This document shows positions 46,208 through 55,736 of a stretch of DNA of 64,000 nucleotides, one piece after another; position 1 is the stretch's first letter, and each line of letters opens with the position of its first letter. The notes below the pieces were generated by a model. The model had not been told where the DNA came from, ran no database searches, and worked only from the letters and a program-made list of their open reading frames with translations. Source of the stretch: Marinobacter maroccanus (lineage in GTDB: Bacteria > Pseudomonadota > Gammaproteobacteria > Pseudomonadales > Oleiphilaceae); NCBI RefSeq assembly GCF_002933275.1, contig NZ_PSSX01000012.1, forward strand, positions 57,827 through 121,826, read 5' to 3'. Both the position numbers and the translations under genes were made by a program.

Positions 46208-46600
46208 ATGAGTGAGATACCCGCAGACCTGAAATACATTGAGACCCATCAATGGGTTCGCGTGTCCGATGACGGCACGGCGACGGTTGGCATTACCGAT
46301 TTTGCCCAGGAGCTACTGGGTGATGTGGTTTACATCGGGGTTCCGGATGTAGGCGCCACCGTTAATGGTGGTGAGGAAGCCGGTGTGGCGGAGTCGGTCA
46401 AGTCGGCTTCGGATGTGTTCAGTCCGGTGACGGGTGAGGTTATCGAGGTGAATGAGAGCCTTGAGGATGAGCCGGAGAAGGTCAATGAAGATCCTTATGG
46501 CGACGGCTGGCTTTACAAGGTGCGGCTTGAGGATGCTGGTGAGCTGGATGGCCTGATGGACTCTGCGGCTTATGCGGAGCATGTGGCTGCCGAGGAATAA
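46208..46600 (+). CDS. gcvH: Glycine cleavage system H protein
   Basis: 130 residues. Lipoyl carrier that shuttles the aminomethyl group between P, T and L proteins. The lipoylated Lys is at about residue 65 in AESVKSASDVFSPVTGEVIEVN. Also DLKYIETHQWVRVSDDGTATVGITDFAQELLGD at the N-terminus and EDPYGDGWLYKVRL near the end. The gene stands alone; gcvP and gcvT are not in the window. Confidence 0.95.
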   Translation: MSEIPADLKYIETHQWVRVSDDGTATVGITDFAQELLGDVVYIGVPDVGATVNGGEEAGVAESVKSASDVFSPVTGEVIEVNESLEDEPEKVNEDPYGDGWLYKVRLEDAGELDGLMDSAAYAEHVAAEE

Positions 46601-46622
46601 TGCTTCGATTTGGGAGGCTGGC

Positions 46623-46723
46623 CTGACGGGGCGGGCCTTCCAAAACACGCTGTGAATACGTCCCTGTACGCTTGGCTCCGCCATCCCTGGCTCCGCACAG
46701 TTTTGGAAGGCCCGCCCCGTCAG
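46623..46723. mobile_element. Long inverted-repeat element (MITE/REP-like)
   Basis: Perfect 23-bp arms at 46623-46645 and 46701-46723 (left arm begins CTGACGGGGCGGGCCTTCC) with a 55-base centre at 46646-46700. The centre contains ACGCTGTGAATACGTCCCTG and GGCTCCGCCATCCCTGGCTC, phrases that I recall as parts of a widespread intergenic repeat in marine gammaproteobacteria. No ORF of note. It lies between gcvH and rlmI and could terminate gcvH or be a non-autonomous mobile element. Confidence 0.65.
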
Positions 46724-46793
46724 CCCGTCGTACATCGGTATCAGTTTCAACTCATCTTGTATAATCCCTGTCTTTCCTTTCCAGGTGGTCTTT

Positions 46794-47990
46794 ATGAATT
46801 TTCCGGTTCTGTATCTTCGAAAAGGCGCAGAGCGCCGTCTCCGTGCTGGCCATCTCTGGGTATACAGTAATGAGGTGGACACCCGTCGCAGCCCGCTGAC
46901 GGATTTCGAGGCCGGTGTTCAGGCGGAGCTTCGGGCTTCCAATGACAAGCCTTTGGGGACGGTGTTTGTGAACCCCCATGCGCTGATTTGTGGCCGGCTG
47001 ATCAGTCGCGACCCGGGCCATGGCATGACGCCGCAGCGGTTGACCCAGCGGATGGAGGCTGCGCTTGCGCTGCGGGATCGGCTTTTTGACAAGCCGTTTT
47101 ACCGTTGGGTATTTGGCGACAGTGACGGGCTTTCGGGACTGGTGATTGACCGGTTTGATTCCACGGTGGTGGTGCAGATTTCCACGGCCGGTATGGAGGC
47201 CATGAAGGAAGCGGTTGTTCGGGCGGTTCAGCGGCTGGTGCATCCTGAGGCGATCATCCTCAAGAACGATGGCAAGATGCGCAAGGTGGAGGGGCTGGAT
47301 ACCTATGTGGAGCAGGCCCATGGTGCTGAAATCAGTCTGTTGGAAGTGGAGGAGAATGGTGTCCGGTTCGAGGTACCTCTGGAAGGCGGGCAGAAGACGG
47401 GCTGGTTCTATGATCATCGGATGAATCGTGCCCGTTTACAGGCCTATGCGCCGGGTAAGCGGGTCCTGGATGTGTTCAGTTACGTTGGTGGTTGGGGTAT
47501 CCAGGCAGCCTGTGCGGGGGCCACTCAGGTAACCTGTGTTGACAGTTCGGCCGGTGCCATTGATTCGGTCCACCATAACGCCGGGCTAAACGGCCTGGAC
47601 AATGTGGAAACCATTGAGGGCGATGCCTTCGAAGCCCTGAAGGCGCTGGCGGATGAGAAGGAGAAGTTTGATGTCGTTGTGCTGGATCCGCCGGCACTGA
47701 TTCCCCGCCGCCGGGACCAGAAGGCGGGGGAAGAGGCCTATGCCCGGTTGAATCAGCTTGGTCTGCGGTTATTGGAGCGCGATGGCATTCTGGTGTCCGC
47801 GTCCTGTTCCATGCACCTCTCGCAGGAAAAGCTGGTGGACATCATTCGGGGCAGCGGCCGGAAGATCGACCGCTTTGTCCAGTTGCTGGAGCAGGGGCAT
47901 CAGGCTCCGGATCATCCGGTGATTCCGGGCATTCCAGAGACCGATTACATCAAATCCTGCTTTGTTCGCTCACTAACCGGATTTTTCTGA
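46794..47990 (+). CDS. rlmI: 23S rRNA (cytosine-1962-C5)-methyltransferase RlmI-type
   Basis: 398 residues from the ATG at 46794, with AGGTGG upstream. N-terminal PUA domain (LRKGAERRLRAGHLWVYSNEVD), middle domain GDSDGLSGLVIDRFDSTVVVQIST, and SAM methyltransferase domain: KTGWFYDHRMNRARLQAYAPGKRVLDVFSYVGGWGIQAACAGA (SAM site), VVLDPPALIPRR (catalytic DPP) and ASCSMHLSQEK (a Cys that releases the product). Methylates C1962 of 23S rRNA in E. coli. Named from overall match; related DUF-type paralogues exist. Confidence 0.9.
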   Translation: MNFPVLYLRKGAERRLRAGHLWVYSNEVDTRRSPLTDFEAGVQAELRASNDKPLGTVFVNPHALICGRLISRDPGHGMTPQRLTQRMEAALALRDRLFDKPFYRWVFGDSDGLSGLVIDRFDSTVVVQISTAGMEAMKEAVVRAVQRLVHPEAIILKNDGKMRKVEGLDTYVEQAHGAEISLLEVEENGVRFEVPLEGGQKTGWFYDHRMNRARLQAYAPGKRVLDVFSYVGGWGIQAACAGATQVTCVDSSAGAIDSVHHNAGLNGLDNVETIEGDAFEALKALADEKEKFDVVVLDPPALIPRRRDQKAGEEAYARLNQLGLRLLERDGILVSASCSMHLSQEKLVDIIRGSGRKIDRFVQLLEQGHQAPDHPVIPGIPETDYIKSCFVRSLTGFF

Positions 47991-47995
47991 CCCCT

Positions 47996-48652
47996 TCAAC
48001 CCCGAAGTGACATCACTTTCCAGCCGTTATCCCTGGCAAATCGCTCCAGGGTGGAGTCCGGGTCGACGGCCACCGGATTGTCCACTTTCTTCAGCAGCGG
48101 CAGGTCGTTGTGGGAGTCGCTGTAGAACCACGCCCCCTCAAGTGTCCTGTTGTGGGCAGCCAGCCAGTCATCCAGGCGCGTGACCTTGCCGTCCTGAAAG
48201 CTTGGAATGCCTGCCACTTCGCCTGTGTACCGGCCGTTGACCAGTTCTGGTTCAGTGGCAATCAAATGTTCGATGCCCAGGGCTTCGGCAATGGGTTCGG
48301 TCACAAAACGGTTGGTTGCGGTGATGATCATCAGGGTGTGGCCCTGCTCACGGTGGCTGTCCAGCAGCGCACTCGCACTGGCCTGCATCATGGGGCGCAC
48401 CTTTTTCTCCATGAAGGCTTCCCGCCACGTCAGTAACTCCTCCATGTTGTGGTTAGCCAGCGGCTGAAGCGCAAAGCCGAGGTAATGCAGGATATCCAGC
48501 TCGCCGTTCAGGTATTCCTGGTAGAAACGGTCGTTAGCTCGGCGGTATTCCTCGGCATCAACGATGCCTTCCTCCACCAGAAATTCGCCCCAGGCATGGT
48601 CGCTGTCGCCGGCCAGCAGGGTATTGTCCAGATCAAAAATTGCGAGCGTCAA
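47996..48652 (-). CDS. HAD-IB family phosphatase (SerB-like)
   Basis: 218 residues from the TTG at 48652, which has GGAGG eight bases before it; the ATG at 48673 is upstream of that site and is unlikely. Motif I is AIFDLDNTLLAGDSDHAW with both catalytic Asp, motif II is IITATNRFV, motif III FQDGKVTRL, and motif IV FYSDSHNDLPLLKKV. Members include phosphoserine phosphatase-like and histidinol-phosphate phosphatase enzymes. The cap (residues 20-95) is helical, typical of subclass IB. Substrate not decided. Convergent with rlmI, divergent from rppH. Confidence 0.9.
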   Translation of the reverse strand: MTLAIFDLDNTLLAGDSDHAWGEFLVEEGIVDAEEYRRANDRFYQEYLNGELDILHYLGFALQPLANHNMEELLTWREAFMEKKVRPMMQASASALLDSHREQGHTLMIITATNRFVTEPIAEALGIEHLIATEPELVNGRYTGEVAGIPSFQDGKVTRLDDWLAAHNRTLEGAWFYSDSHNDLPLLKKVDNPVAVDPDSTLERFARDNGWKVMSLRG

Positions 48653-48824
48653 GCAGTTACCTCCGGTGATCACAGGGCTTGCAGGAAAACGCCAAGTCTA
48701 CCACGACCTGTCCCCAACGGCTCCGTTTGCCGAACCCTTGGGATTCTGTAAGAATGAGAGCAACTTGGACAAATCCGACCGGTGAATTTTTGACCGGTCC
48801 ACCGACTTTTGAGAGGACTGTGCC

Positions 48825-49355
48825 GTGATCGATTCAGACGGTTTCAGACCCAACGTCGGAATCATTCTGGCCAATCACAGAGGAGAAGTTCTCTGGGCAA
48901 GGCGAATAGGGCAGGACTCCTGGCAGTTTCCCCAGGGCGGCATCAAACATGATGAGTCCCCCGAGGATGCACTGTACCGGGAGCTTGGAGAGGAAATCGG
49001 CCTGTGTGCAAACGATGTGGAGATCATCAGTTGCACCCGAGGCTGGCTGAGGTATCGACTCCCGAGGAGGATGGTACGCCAAAACTCCCACCCCGTTTGT
49101 GTGGGCCAAAAACAGAAATGGTTCCTGCTGAGGATGTTATCGCCGGACGCGCAGGTTTGCGTGGACGGCACGGATTCACCGGAGTTCGATGGCTGGCAAT
49201 GGGTAAGCTACTGGTATCCGTTGGGCCAGGTGGTCTCATTCAAGCGAGAAGTGTATCGACGCGCGCTGAGAGAGCTTGCGCCGCGGCTGTTCTACAACAT
49301 GGAGCAGTGGCACAGGGCAGAGCAGAACCAGCGTTTACAGGAACACCAGAAATGA
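48825..49355 (+). CDS. rppH: RNA pyrophosphohydrolase
   Basis: 176 residues from the GTG at 48825. Nudix box in [26 protein letters not shown]. The N-terminus [39 protein letters not shown] is that of RppH. It removes pyrophosphate from the 5' end of mRNAs and so starts RNase E-dependent decay. ptsP begins 16 bases after its stop, the same order as in E. coli. Confidence 0.95.
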   Translation: MIDSDGFRPNVGIILANHRGEVLWARRIGQDSWQFPQGGIKHDESPEDALYRELGEEIGLCANDVEIISCTRGWLRYRLPRRMVRQNSHPVCVGQKQKWFLLRMLSPDAQVCVDGTDSPEFDGWQWVSYWYPLGQVVSFKREVYRRALRELAPRLFYNMEQWHRAEQNQRLQEHQK

Positions 49356-49370
49356 CGGAATGACACCGCT

Positions 49371-51677
49371 ATGCTGAGCATTCTGCGAAGTCTAGTACAA
49401 GAGGTAAACAGCGCCCGCGATCTGCAGGAGGCGCTGGATATCATTGTATCGCGGGTGCAGAAAGCCATGGGAACCGAGGTCTGTTCCGTTTACCTGCTCG
49501 ACCCGGCCAGCAACCGCTACATTCTGATGGCCACCGAGGGTCTTTACCGCAAGGCGGTTGGCCAGGTGAGTCTGGCCTACTCCGAGGGTCTTGTCGGGCT
49601 CGTAGGATCCCGCGAGGAACCCATTAACCTGGAAGATGCCCCCTCTCATCCACGCTATCGTTATTTCCCCGAGACAGGGGAGGAGCGGTTCCGCTCTTTC
49701 CTGGGTGTTCCTATCATTCACCATCGCCGGGTGCTGGGCGTGCTGGTTGTTCAGCAGCGGGAAAGTTCCCGGTGCTTTGATGAGGGCGAAGAGGCCTTCC
49801 TGGTAACCGTTTCCGCCCAGCTGGCGGGGGTTATCGCTCACAGTGAAGCCACCGGCGCCATCAGCGGCCTGTCCCTGACCGGTGAGGAGGCGCACGATGT
49901 CAGCTTCAATGGTGTGCCGGGTGCCCCGGGTGTTGCCATCGGAAGTGGCGTTGTCGTGTATCCGTCCGCTGACCTTGATGTGGTTCCGGAAAAGCCCACT
50001 GACGATATTGATCAGGAACTGGCCCTGTTCGGAGCTTCGGTCAAAGCGGTCCGGGAAGATATCGAGCGGGTGGCCAAACGGTTGGCTTCACAGCTGCGTC
50101 CCGAGGAGCAGGCCCTGTTCGATGTCTATCTGAGAATGCTGGGTGATGATGCCATGCCCGGTGAGGTCGCAAACAAGATCCGGGAAGGCATCTGGGCCCA
50201 GGGCGCCTTGAAACAGGTGGTCCAGCAATACATCCGTCACTTCGAGATGATGGACGATCACTACCTGCAGGAGCGTGCTGTTGATATCCGGGATCTTGGC
50301 CGCCGCTTGCTGTCGCATCTCCAGGAAGGTGAGCAGAAACACCTGAATTACCCGGAACGGACGGTACTGGTCAGCGAGGAGCTTACACCCGCTATGCTCG
50401 GGGAGGTTCCCAAGGGGCAATTGATTGGCCTGGTTTCGGTCAAGGGCTCCAGTAATTCCCACGTCGCCATTCTTGCCCGTGCCATGGGCGTGCCCACGGT
50501 CATGGGGCTGGTGGATATTCCCGTTAACCAGCTCGATGGCAAAGAACTGATTGTTGATGGTTTTGAAGGCCAGATCTTTGCCTCGCCCTCTTCAGATCTC
50601 CGCTCCTATTACCAGGCGATCTGTGATGAAGAAGACGAGCTGATCCGTGGATTGGAAGTCCTCAAGGACAAGCCCTGTGAAACCACCGATCACCATCGGG
50701 TATCGCTGCTGGTCAACACCGGACTGATGACCGATGTTGTCCGCTCGCTCTCCCACGGTGCAGAGGGTATCGGCCTGTATCGGACGGAGGTACCGTTCAT
50801 GATCAAGGACCGGTTCCCCTCCGAGCAGGAACAGCGTGAGTATTACCGGGAGCAGCTTGAAGCCTTTGCACCCAGCCCGGTAACCATGCGCACGTTGGAC
50901 ATTGGTGGTGACAAGGCGCTGACCTACTTTCCGATCAAGGAAGAGAACCCGTTCCTGGGCTGGCGTGGTATCCGGGTTACTCTGGACCACCCCGAGATTT
51001 TCCTGGTTCAGGTGCGGGCAATGCTCAAAGCCAGTGAAGGCCTGAACAACCTCCAGATCATGTTGCCGATGATATCCAATATCTCGGAAGTGGAAGAGTC
51101 CCTGCATCTGATTTACCGGGTGTATCACGAGGTTCGTGAAGAGGGCTACGACATTCATATGCCCAAAGTGGGTGTGATGATCGAGATTCCCGCTGCCGTC
51201 TATCAGATCCGCGAGCTGGCAGACCGGGTGGACTTTCTGTCGGTGGGCTCTAATGATCTGACCCAGTACCTGCTGGCGGTGGACCGCAACAACCCAAGGG
51301 TTGCCCAACTCTATCACTCCTACCATCCGGCGGTGCTTCAGGCACTGGTGCGGATCGCTCAGGACGCTCACTCGGTCGGCAAACCTGTTGGTATCTGCGG
51401 CGAGCTGGCTGGTGATCCCGGCGGTGCGCTGCTGCTGATGGCCATGGGCTACGATTCCCTGTCCATGAACGCGGCCAGCCTGCCCAAAGTCAAGTCGGTG
51501 ATTCGCAGTGTCAGCCGGGAATGGGCCGTCCAGTTACTGGAAGACGTGCTGCTGCTGGATTCGCCCCACGTTATCAAGAGCTGTGTAGATCTGGCGTTGC
51601 GAAATGCCGGTTTTGGCCGCTATCTGAGACCCGGAAAATCAGCGGCCACGGCGGTATCGGAGGCCGCCGTCTCCTGA
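49371..51677 (+). CDS. ptsP: Phosphoenolpyruvate-protein phosphotransferase PtsP (EI-Ntr)
   Basis: 768 residues. A GAF domain (1-160; LDIIVSRVQKAMGTEVCSVYLLDP, FRSFLGVPIIHHRRVLGVLVVQQ) precedes Enzyme I: N-terminal phospho-His domain with the active His in GSSNSHVAILARAMGVPTVMG and the C-terminal PEP-binding barrel (EGIGLYRTEVPFM, LDIGGDKALTYF, MLPMISNISEVEE, VGVMIEIPAAVYQI, FLSVGSNDLTQYLLAVDRNN). It starts the nitrogen-related phosphorelay to NPr and EIIA-Ntr, linking carbon and nitrogen status. ptsN and ptsO are not here. Confidence 0.96.
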   Translation: MLSILRSLVQEVNSARDLQEALDIIVSRVQKAMGTEVCSVYLLDPASNRYILMATEGLYRKAVGQVSLAYSEGLVGLVGSREEPINLEDAPSHPRYRYFPETGEERFRSFLGVPIIHHRRVLGVLVVQQRESSRCFDEGEEAFLVTVSAQLAGVIAHSEATGAISGLSLTGEEAHDVSFNGVPGAPGVAIGSGVVVYPSADLDVVPEKPTDDIDQELALFGASVKAVREDIERVAKRLASQLRPEEQALFDVYLRMLGDDAMPGEVANKIREGIWAQGALKQVVQQYIRHFEMMDDHYLQERAVDIRDLGRRLLSHLQEGEQKHLNYPERTVLVSEELTPAMLGEVPKGQLIGLVSVKGSSNSHVAILARAMGVPTVMGLVDIPVNQLDGKELIVDGFEGQIFASPSSDLRSYYQAICDEEDELIRGLEVLKDKPCETTDHHRVSLLVNTGLMTDVVRSLSHGAEGIGLYRTEVPFMIKDRFPSEQEQREYYREQLEAFAPSPVTMRTLDIGGDKALTYFPIKEENPFLGWRGIRVTLDHPEIFLVQVRAMLKASEGLNNLQIMLPMISNISEVEESLHLIYRVYHEVREEGYDIHMPKVGVMIEIPAAVYQIRELADRVDFLSVGSNDLTQYLLAVDRNNPRVAQLYHSYHPAVLQALVRIAQDAHSVGKPVGICGELAGDPGGALLLMAMGYDSLSMNAASLPKVKSVIRSVSREWAVQLLEDVLLLDSPHVIKSCVDLALRNAGFGRYLRPGKSAATAVSEAAVS

Positions 51678-51799
51678 TCACGACAATGGCTTTCGGCAAT
51701 ATAGGGTGTGCACTCTAAATACGGCTGTTATCTTGATTACTGATGTATCCGGCGGTCCGGCTCACGGACCCGCATTCTTTATCCGGAAAAGGGAAGGCT

Positions 51800-53041
51800 A
51801 TGAGCTCGCCAGCTGATCATAAACCCGCTCCCCGCATCGGGCTTGCCCTTGGTGGCGGTGGTCCTTTGGGCGGAATTTATGAAATCGGGGCGCTCCGGGC
51901 GCTGGATGAGGCGCTTGATGGTCTCGATTTCAACAACATTGATGTTTATGTTGGCGTGAATGGTGGCTCTTTTGTGGCGGCGAATCTTGCCAACCAGATG
52001 ACCACGGCGCAACTGTGCCGGATCTTCGTGCGCAACGAGGCCGAAGTACACCCGTTCCATCCGGAAGTGTTCTATCGCCCGGCTTTCCGGGAGATTGGCA
52101 GTCGTTTGCTGGCAATCCCGGGCCTGGTTTCGACGGCGGTGAGTCGCTTCATTAACAACCCCTACGATCAGAGTCTGCTGGAAGCCATGACCATCCTGGC
52201 TCAGGCAGCGCCGGCTGGATTGTTTGATAACGAGGGTCTGCATGAGTATCTCAAACGGGCCTTCACCATGCTCGGTCGCACCAACGATTTTCGTCAGCTC
52301 AAGCACAGCCTCTACATAGTTGCTGCCGATGTCGAGAGTACCGAGGCAGTTTGCTTTGGCGCTCCCGGTTTTGATCACGTACCCATTTCCAAAGCCATTC
52401 AGGCCAGTACTGCTTCGCCGGGCCTGTATGTGCCTGTAGAAATTGACGGCCGCTATTATGTGGACGGTACTCTGCGTAAGGGGTTGCACGCATCAGTGGC
52501 TTTTGAAGACGGTGCGGATCTGGTATTCGCCGTGAACCCTCAAGTGCCGATTGATGCCAGCGCCGCGGTCCGGGCGGGCTCCATGAAACCAGGCGAGCTG
52601 ACCCGCTCAGGCATGCCGAATGTTCTGTCACAGACTTTCAGGACCATGGTGTACTCCCGGATGCAGTCGGGCATTGCCCAGTACGCCCGAGATTATCCCG
52701 ACAAGGACATTCTGCTGTTCGAGCCTACCCGTGACGACGCCAAGCTATTCTTTTCCAATGTGTTCAGCTTCCAGTCCCGGAGAATGGTGTGTGAACACGC
52801 CTATCAGATGACCCGGCGGGATCTTCTGAGTCGTGCGGATCAACTGGAGCCCAAGTTGGCGAAATACGGCATCAAGCTTCGGCGGGATCGCCTTGAAGAT
52901 GAGCAGCGGACGATCAGTACCAGCCTGTATGGCGAAATGCTGCCACTGTATGTGGCCAAGGGAAGGAAGAAAAAAGCCGAGAAGGGACGGTTGGCGAGCG
53001 GATTGGGAAACGTGTCGCACCTCTTCTCAAAGGCGCAGTAA
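51800..53041 (+). CDS. Patatin-like protein with Asn in place of the nucleophile Ser
   Basis: 413 residues from the ATG at 51800 after GGGAAGG; the frame is open to 51743 but that part is not family-like. Patatin fold: oxyanion loop GLALGGGGPLGGIYEIGALRALDE at 14-37, a nucleophile-elbow position reading VGVNGGSFVAA (residue 54 Asn, where GxSxG is usual), and the second dyad residue as YVDGTLRK with Asp near 222. The elbow's Ser is two residues on, so the usual dyad is broken. SGMPNVLSQTFRTMVYSRMQSGIAQYARDYP and a basic tail (GRKKKAEKGRLASG) follow. Could be an inactive homologue or use another residue. Confidence 0.85.
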   Translation: MSSPADHKPAPRIGLALGGGGPLGGIYEIGALRALDEALDGLDFNNIDVYVGVNGGSFVAANLANQMTTAQLCRIFVRNEAEVHPFHPEVFYRPAFREIGSRLLAIPGLVSTAVSRFINNPYDQSLLEAMTILAQAAPAGLFDNEGLHEYLKRAFTMLGRTNDFRQLKHSLYIVAADVESTEAVCFGAPGFDHVPISKAIQASTASPGLYVPVEIDGRYYVDGTLRKGLHASVAFEDGADLVFAVNPQVPIDASAAVRAGSMKPGELTRSGMPNVLSQTFRTMVYSRMQSGIAQYARDYPDKDILLFEPTRDDAKLFFSNVFSFQSRRMVCEHAYQMTRRDLLSRADQLEPKLAKYGIKLRRDRLEDEQRTISTSLYGEMLPLYVAKGRKKKAEKGRLASGLGNVSHLFSKAQ

Positions 53042-53059
53042 TATTGGAAGGAGTAAATC

Positions 53060-53120
53060 GGGGTCAGATGAAAACGGGGTCAGATGAACTCTTCATCTGA
53101 CCCCGTTTTCATCTGACCCC
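53060..53120. repeat. GGGGTCAGA palindrome, nested double copy D (29-bp perfect arms)
   Basis: Arms at 53060-53088 and 53092-53120, exact complements, around the 3-base loop CTC. Each arm holds two head-to-tail units of the repeat core GGGGTCAGATGAA joined by AACG, so the structure is one palindrome nested in another. It lies between the convergent stops of the patatin gene and hslU and would form a very stable hairpin in RNA on either strand. Confidence 0.95.
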
Positions 53121-53130
53121 ATGTTCACGC

Positions 53131-54459
53131 TTACAGGATATACCGGCTCAGATCCTCGTCTTCGGACAACTCTCCAAGCTTTTCGTCCACGTATTCAGCG
53201 GTTACCTCGAAGCCATCGGTAACCTTGTCGCCGGCATCGAAGGACAGGGTTTCAAGCAACCGCTCAAGGACGGTATGCAGCCGACGGGCACCGATGTTTT
53301 CAGTGCTCTCGTTCACCTTCCAGGCAACCTCGGCAATACGGGCAATGGCATCTTCCCGGAACGTCAGTTTTACGCCTTCGGTCAGCATCAGTGCTTCGTA
53401 TTGCTGCACCAGGGAGGCATCCGGTTCGGTCAGGATGCGCTTGAAGTCCTCGGGTGTCAGTGCCTGAAGCTCAACGCGGATCGGCAAACGGCCCTGCAGT
53501 TCCGGAATCAGATCCGAGGGTTTGGACAGATGGAACGCGCCGGAAGCAATAAACAGAATATGATCGGTGCGCACCGAACCGTATTTCGTGCTCACGGTGC
53601 TGCCCTCGATCAACGGGAGCAGATCGCGCTGGACGCCCTCGCGGGAAACATCTGACGAGGTGTTCTCGGACCGCTTGGCCACCTTGTCGATCTCATCCAC
53701 GAATACGATGCCATTCTGCTCCACCGCCTGGATGGCTTTCTGCTTGATCTCTTCTTCGTTGACCAGCTTGGCAGCCTCTTCTTCCTTGGCGCGCTTGAGC
53801 GCGTCCGCAACCTTCATTTTCCGGGTCTTGCGCTTGTCGGAGGACAGGTTGGAGAACATGCTCTGCAGCTGGTTGGTCATCTCTTCCATGCCCGGGGGCG
53901 CCATGATTTCCACCCCGGCGCTGGAGTTGCGCAGATCGATCTCGATTTCCTTGTCATCCAGCTCGCCCTCCCGGAGTTTCTTCCGGAACAGCTGGCGGGT
54001 GGATGAATCGGAGCTGCGCTGGCTGTCTTCACCGAAATCCCGCGGCGGCGGAATCAGCGCGTCCAGAATGCGCTCTTCCGCAGCATCCAGTGCCTGTTCT
54101 TCGTGGCGCTTCATCTCTGCTTCGCGCAGCATTTTGACGGCCATATCCGCCAGATCGCGGATAATGGATTCCACGTCACGGCCCACATAACCGACTTCCG
54201 TGAATTTTGTGGCCTCCACTTTCAGAAACGGGGCGTCGGCCAGTTTGGCGAGGCGCCGGGCGATCTCGGTTTTACCCACACCCGTAGGGCCGATCATCAG
54301 AATGTTCTTGGGTGTAATCTCTTCGCGCAGGCTGCTGTCCAGCTGCATCCGGCGCCAGCGATTTCTCAGGGCGATAGCCACCGCCCGCTTGGCTTCTTCC
54401 TGGCCCACGATGTGTTTGTTGAGTTCGTGGACAATCTCACGGGGAGTCATTGCAGACAT
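53131..54459 (-). CDS. hslU: ATP-dependent protease ATPase subunit HslU
   Basis: 442 residues, from the ATG at 54459 with GGAG five bases before it. AAA+ unfoldase with Walker [40 protein letters not shown], the I domain (residues about 110-240), Walker [14 protein letters not shown] and a C-terminal end [12 protein letters not shown] that inserts into HslV. N-terminus [25 protein letters not shown] is the family start. Feeds unfolded proteins to HslV in the cytoplasm. hslV lies 12 bases upstream. Usually under heat-shock sigma-32, but I did not identify a promoter. Confidence 0.97.
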   Translation of the reverse strand: MSAMTPREIVHELNKHIVGQEEAKRAVAIALRNRWRRMQLDSSLREEITPKNILMIGPTGVGKTEIARRLAKLADAPFLKVEATKFTEVGYVGRDVESIIRDLADMAVKMLREAEMKRHEEQALDAAEERILDALIPPPRDFGEDSQRSSDSSTRQLFRKKLREGELDDKEIEIDLRNSSAGVEIMAPPGMEEMTNQLQSMFSNLSSDKRKTRKMKVADALKRAKEEEAAKLVNEEEIKQKAIQAVEQNGIVFVDEIDKVAKRSENTSSDVSREGVQRDLLPLIEGSTVSTKYGSVRTDHILFIASGAFHLSKPSDLIPELQGRLPIRVELQALTPEDFKRILTEPDASLVQQYEALMLTEGVKLTFREDAIARIAEVAWKVNESTENIGARRLHTVLERLLETLSFDAGDKVTDGFEVTAEYVDEKLGELSEDEDLSRYIL

Positions 54460-54471
54460 GGTCGCTCCGGA

Positions 54472-55002
54472 TCAGTCGTTTTTGGAGAGCACTTCAAGGG
54501 TGCGATTGTGGTTGGTGTAGATACAGATGTCGGCGGCGATATCCAGACCTTTCTCGACTATCTCATGGGCAGACAGATCGGTGTTTTCCAGCAGAGCCCG
54601 GGCTGAAGCCTGGGCAAAGGGCCCGCCAGAACCGATGGCAATCAGGCCCTGTTCCGGCTCTATCACATCCCCGTTGCCGGTGATGATCAGCGAGGCGGTT
54701 TTGTCCGCTACAGCCAGCAAGGCCTCGAGCCGGCGCAGCGCACGGTCAGTTCGCCAGTCTTTCGCCAATTCCACCGCAGCCCTGGTGAGGTTGCCCTGGT
54801 GTTTTTCAAGCTGGGCTTCGAATCGCTCGAACAGGGTGAAGGCATCAGCGGTACCGCCCGCGAAGCCGGCGATCACCTGGCCGTTGTAAAGTCGGCGAAC
54901 CTTCCGGGCATTGCCTTTCATTACGGTATTGCCGAGGGAAACCTGGCCGTCGCCACCCATGGCAACTTCGTCATCGCGCCTGACGGAAAGAATGGTAGTC
55001 AT
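54472..55002 (-). CDS. hslV: ATP-dependent protease peptidase subunit HslV
   Basis: 176 residues. N-terminal-nucleophile hydrolase: Met is removed to expose Thr in [24 protein letters not shown], with catalytic Lys in [36 protein letters not shown] and [20 protein letters not shown] are family segments. Forms a two-ring dodecamer with HslU caps. First gene of hslVU. Confidence 0.97.
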   Translation of the reverse strand: MTTILSVRRDDEVAMGGDGQVSLGNTVMKGNARKVRRLYNGQVIAGFAGGTADAFTLFERFEAQLEKHQGNLTRAAVELAKDWRTDRALRRLEALLAVADKTASLIITGNGDVIEPEQGLIAIGSGGPFAQASARALLENTDLSAHEIVEKGLDIAADICIYTNHNRTLEVLSKND

Positions 55003-55092
55003 TTGGGCTCCAATTGCCTGATTGAAATTGGTATCCCGTTGTTATGGAGGCTTCTGGTGCGAATTCAAGGTGTTCGCACCAGGCCCGAAAGA

Positions 55093-55731
55093 TCAGCCTT
55101 CCTTGGGGATCTTCCGGACCAGTGGCTGGATATTCAGGGAAACCAGTTTGTCGATAGCGGAATTCATCTGGCTTCTGGATGTGAAAGGGCCAACGTTGAC
55201 GCGGTACCAGACGGAGCCGTTGTCCAGATCAATCCTCTGGGTGCTTGCCCGCAAACCCTGGAAAGCGATCTGGGCCCGCTGTCGTTCCGCGTCTTCCTTG
55301 CTGCGGAAGGAGCCGGATTGAAGCAGATAATTGAAATCCGTTTGCGTTGGTCCGGGCGTGTATTCTTCGACTTTGGGCGGTACCACCTCGGATTCCGGCA
55401 GCATCTCGTAGAAGCGGAACCCGGGCTTGTCTTCCTGCTTGGCTGTTTCAGCAGGCGTCTTAGCAGATTTCGGGGCCGGCTTCTCACTGACCGCTTGCGG
55501 TTGCGAACCCGGGTTTGCAGGCAGGGAGTTCAGATAAAAGATAAACCCGATGAAGCCGCCCACGGCAGCCAGGGACAGAATCCACTTGAGTGACAAGCTG
55601 CCGTGCTGGGCACGGGCACTGGCCTTGGGTTTTGGGCGGGCCGCTTTTGGCTTTGTCTGCCTCGCCGGTTTCGTGCGCGACGTGGCCGACGCTTTGGCGG
55701 GCCTGTCCTTGCGGGCGTAATCTCGGGACAT
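55093..55731 (-). CDS. SPOR-domain protein (FtsN-like)
   Basis: 212 residues: a short basic cytoplasmic tail (MSRDYARKDRPAKASATSRTKPARQTKPKAA), one membrane helix (LKWILSLAAVGGFIGFIFYL) near residue 50, a Pro/Lys-rich periplasmic linker and a C-terminal SPOR domain (FNYLLQSGSFRSKEDAERQRAQIAFQGLRAS..YRVNVGPFTSRSQMNSAIDKL). SPOR binds denuded glycan strands at the division septum. Position next to argS and hslVU is the usual one for ftsN-like genes. Whether it is the true essential FtsN is not settled. Confidence 0.9.
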   Translation of the reverse strand: MSRDYARKDRPAKASATSRTKPARQTKPKAARPKPKASARAQHGSLSLKWILSLAAVGGFIGFIFYLNSLPANPGSQPQAVSEKPAPKSAKTPAETAKQEDKPGFRFYEMLPESEVVPPKVEEYTPGPTQTDFNYLLQSGSFRSKEDAERQRAQIAFQGLRASTQRIDLDNGSVWYRVNVGPFTSRSQMNSAIDKLVSLNIQPLVRKIPKEG

Positions 55732-55736
55732 TCGTG

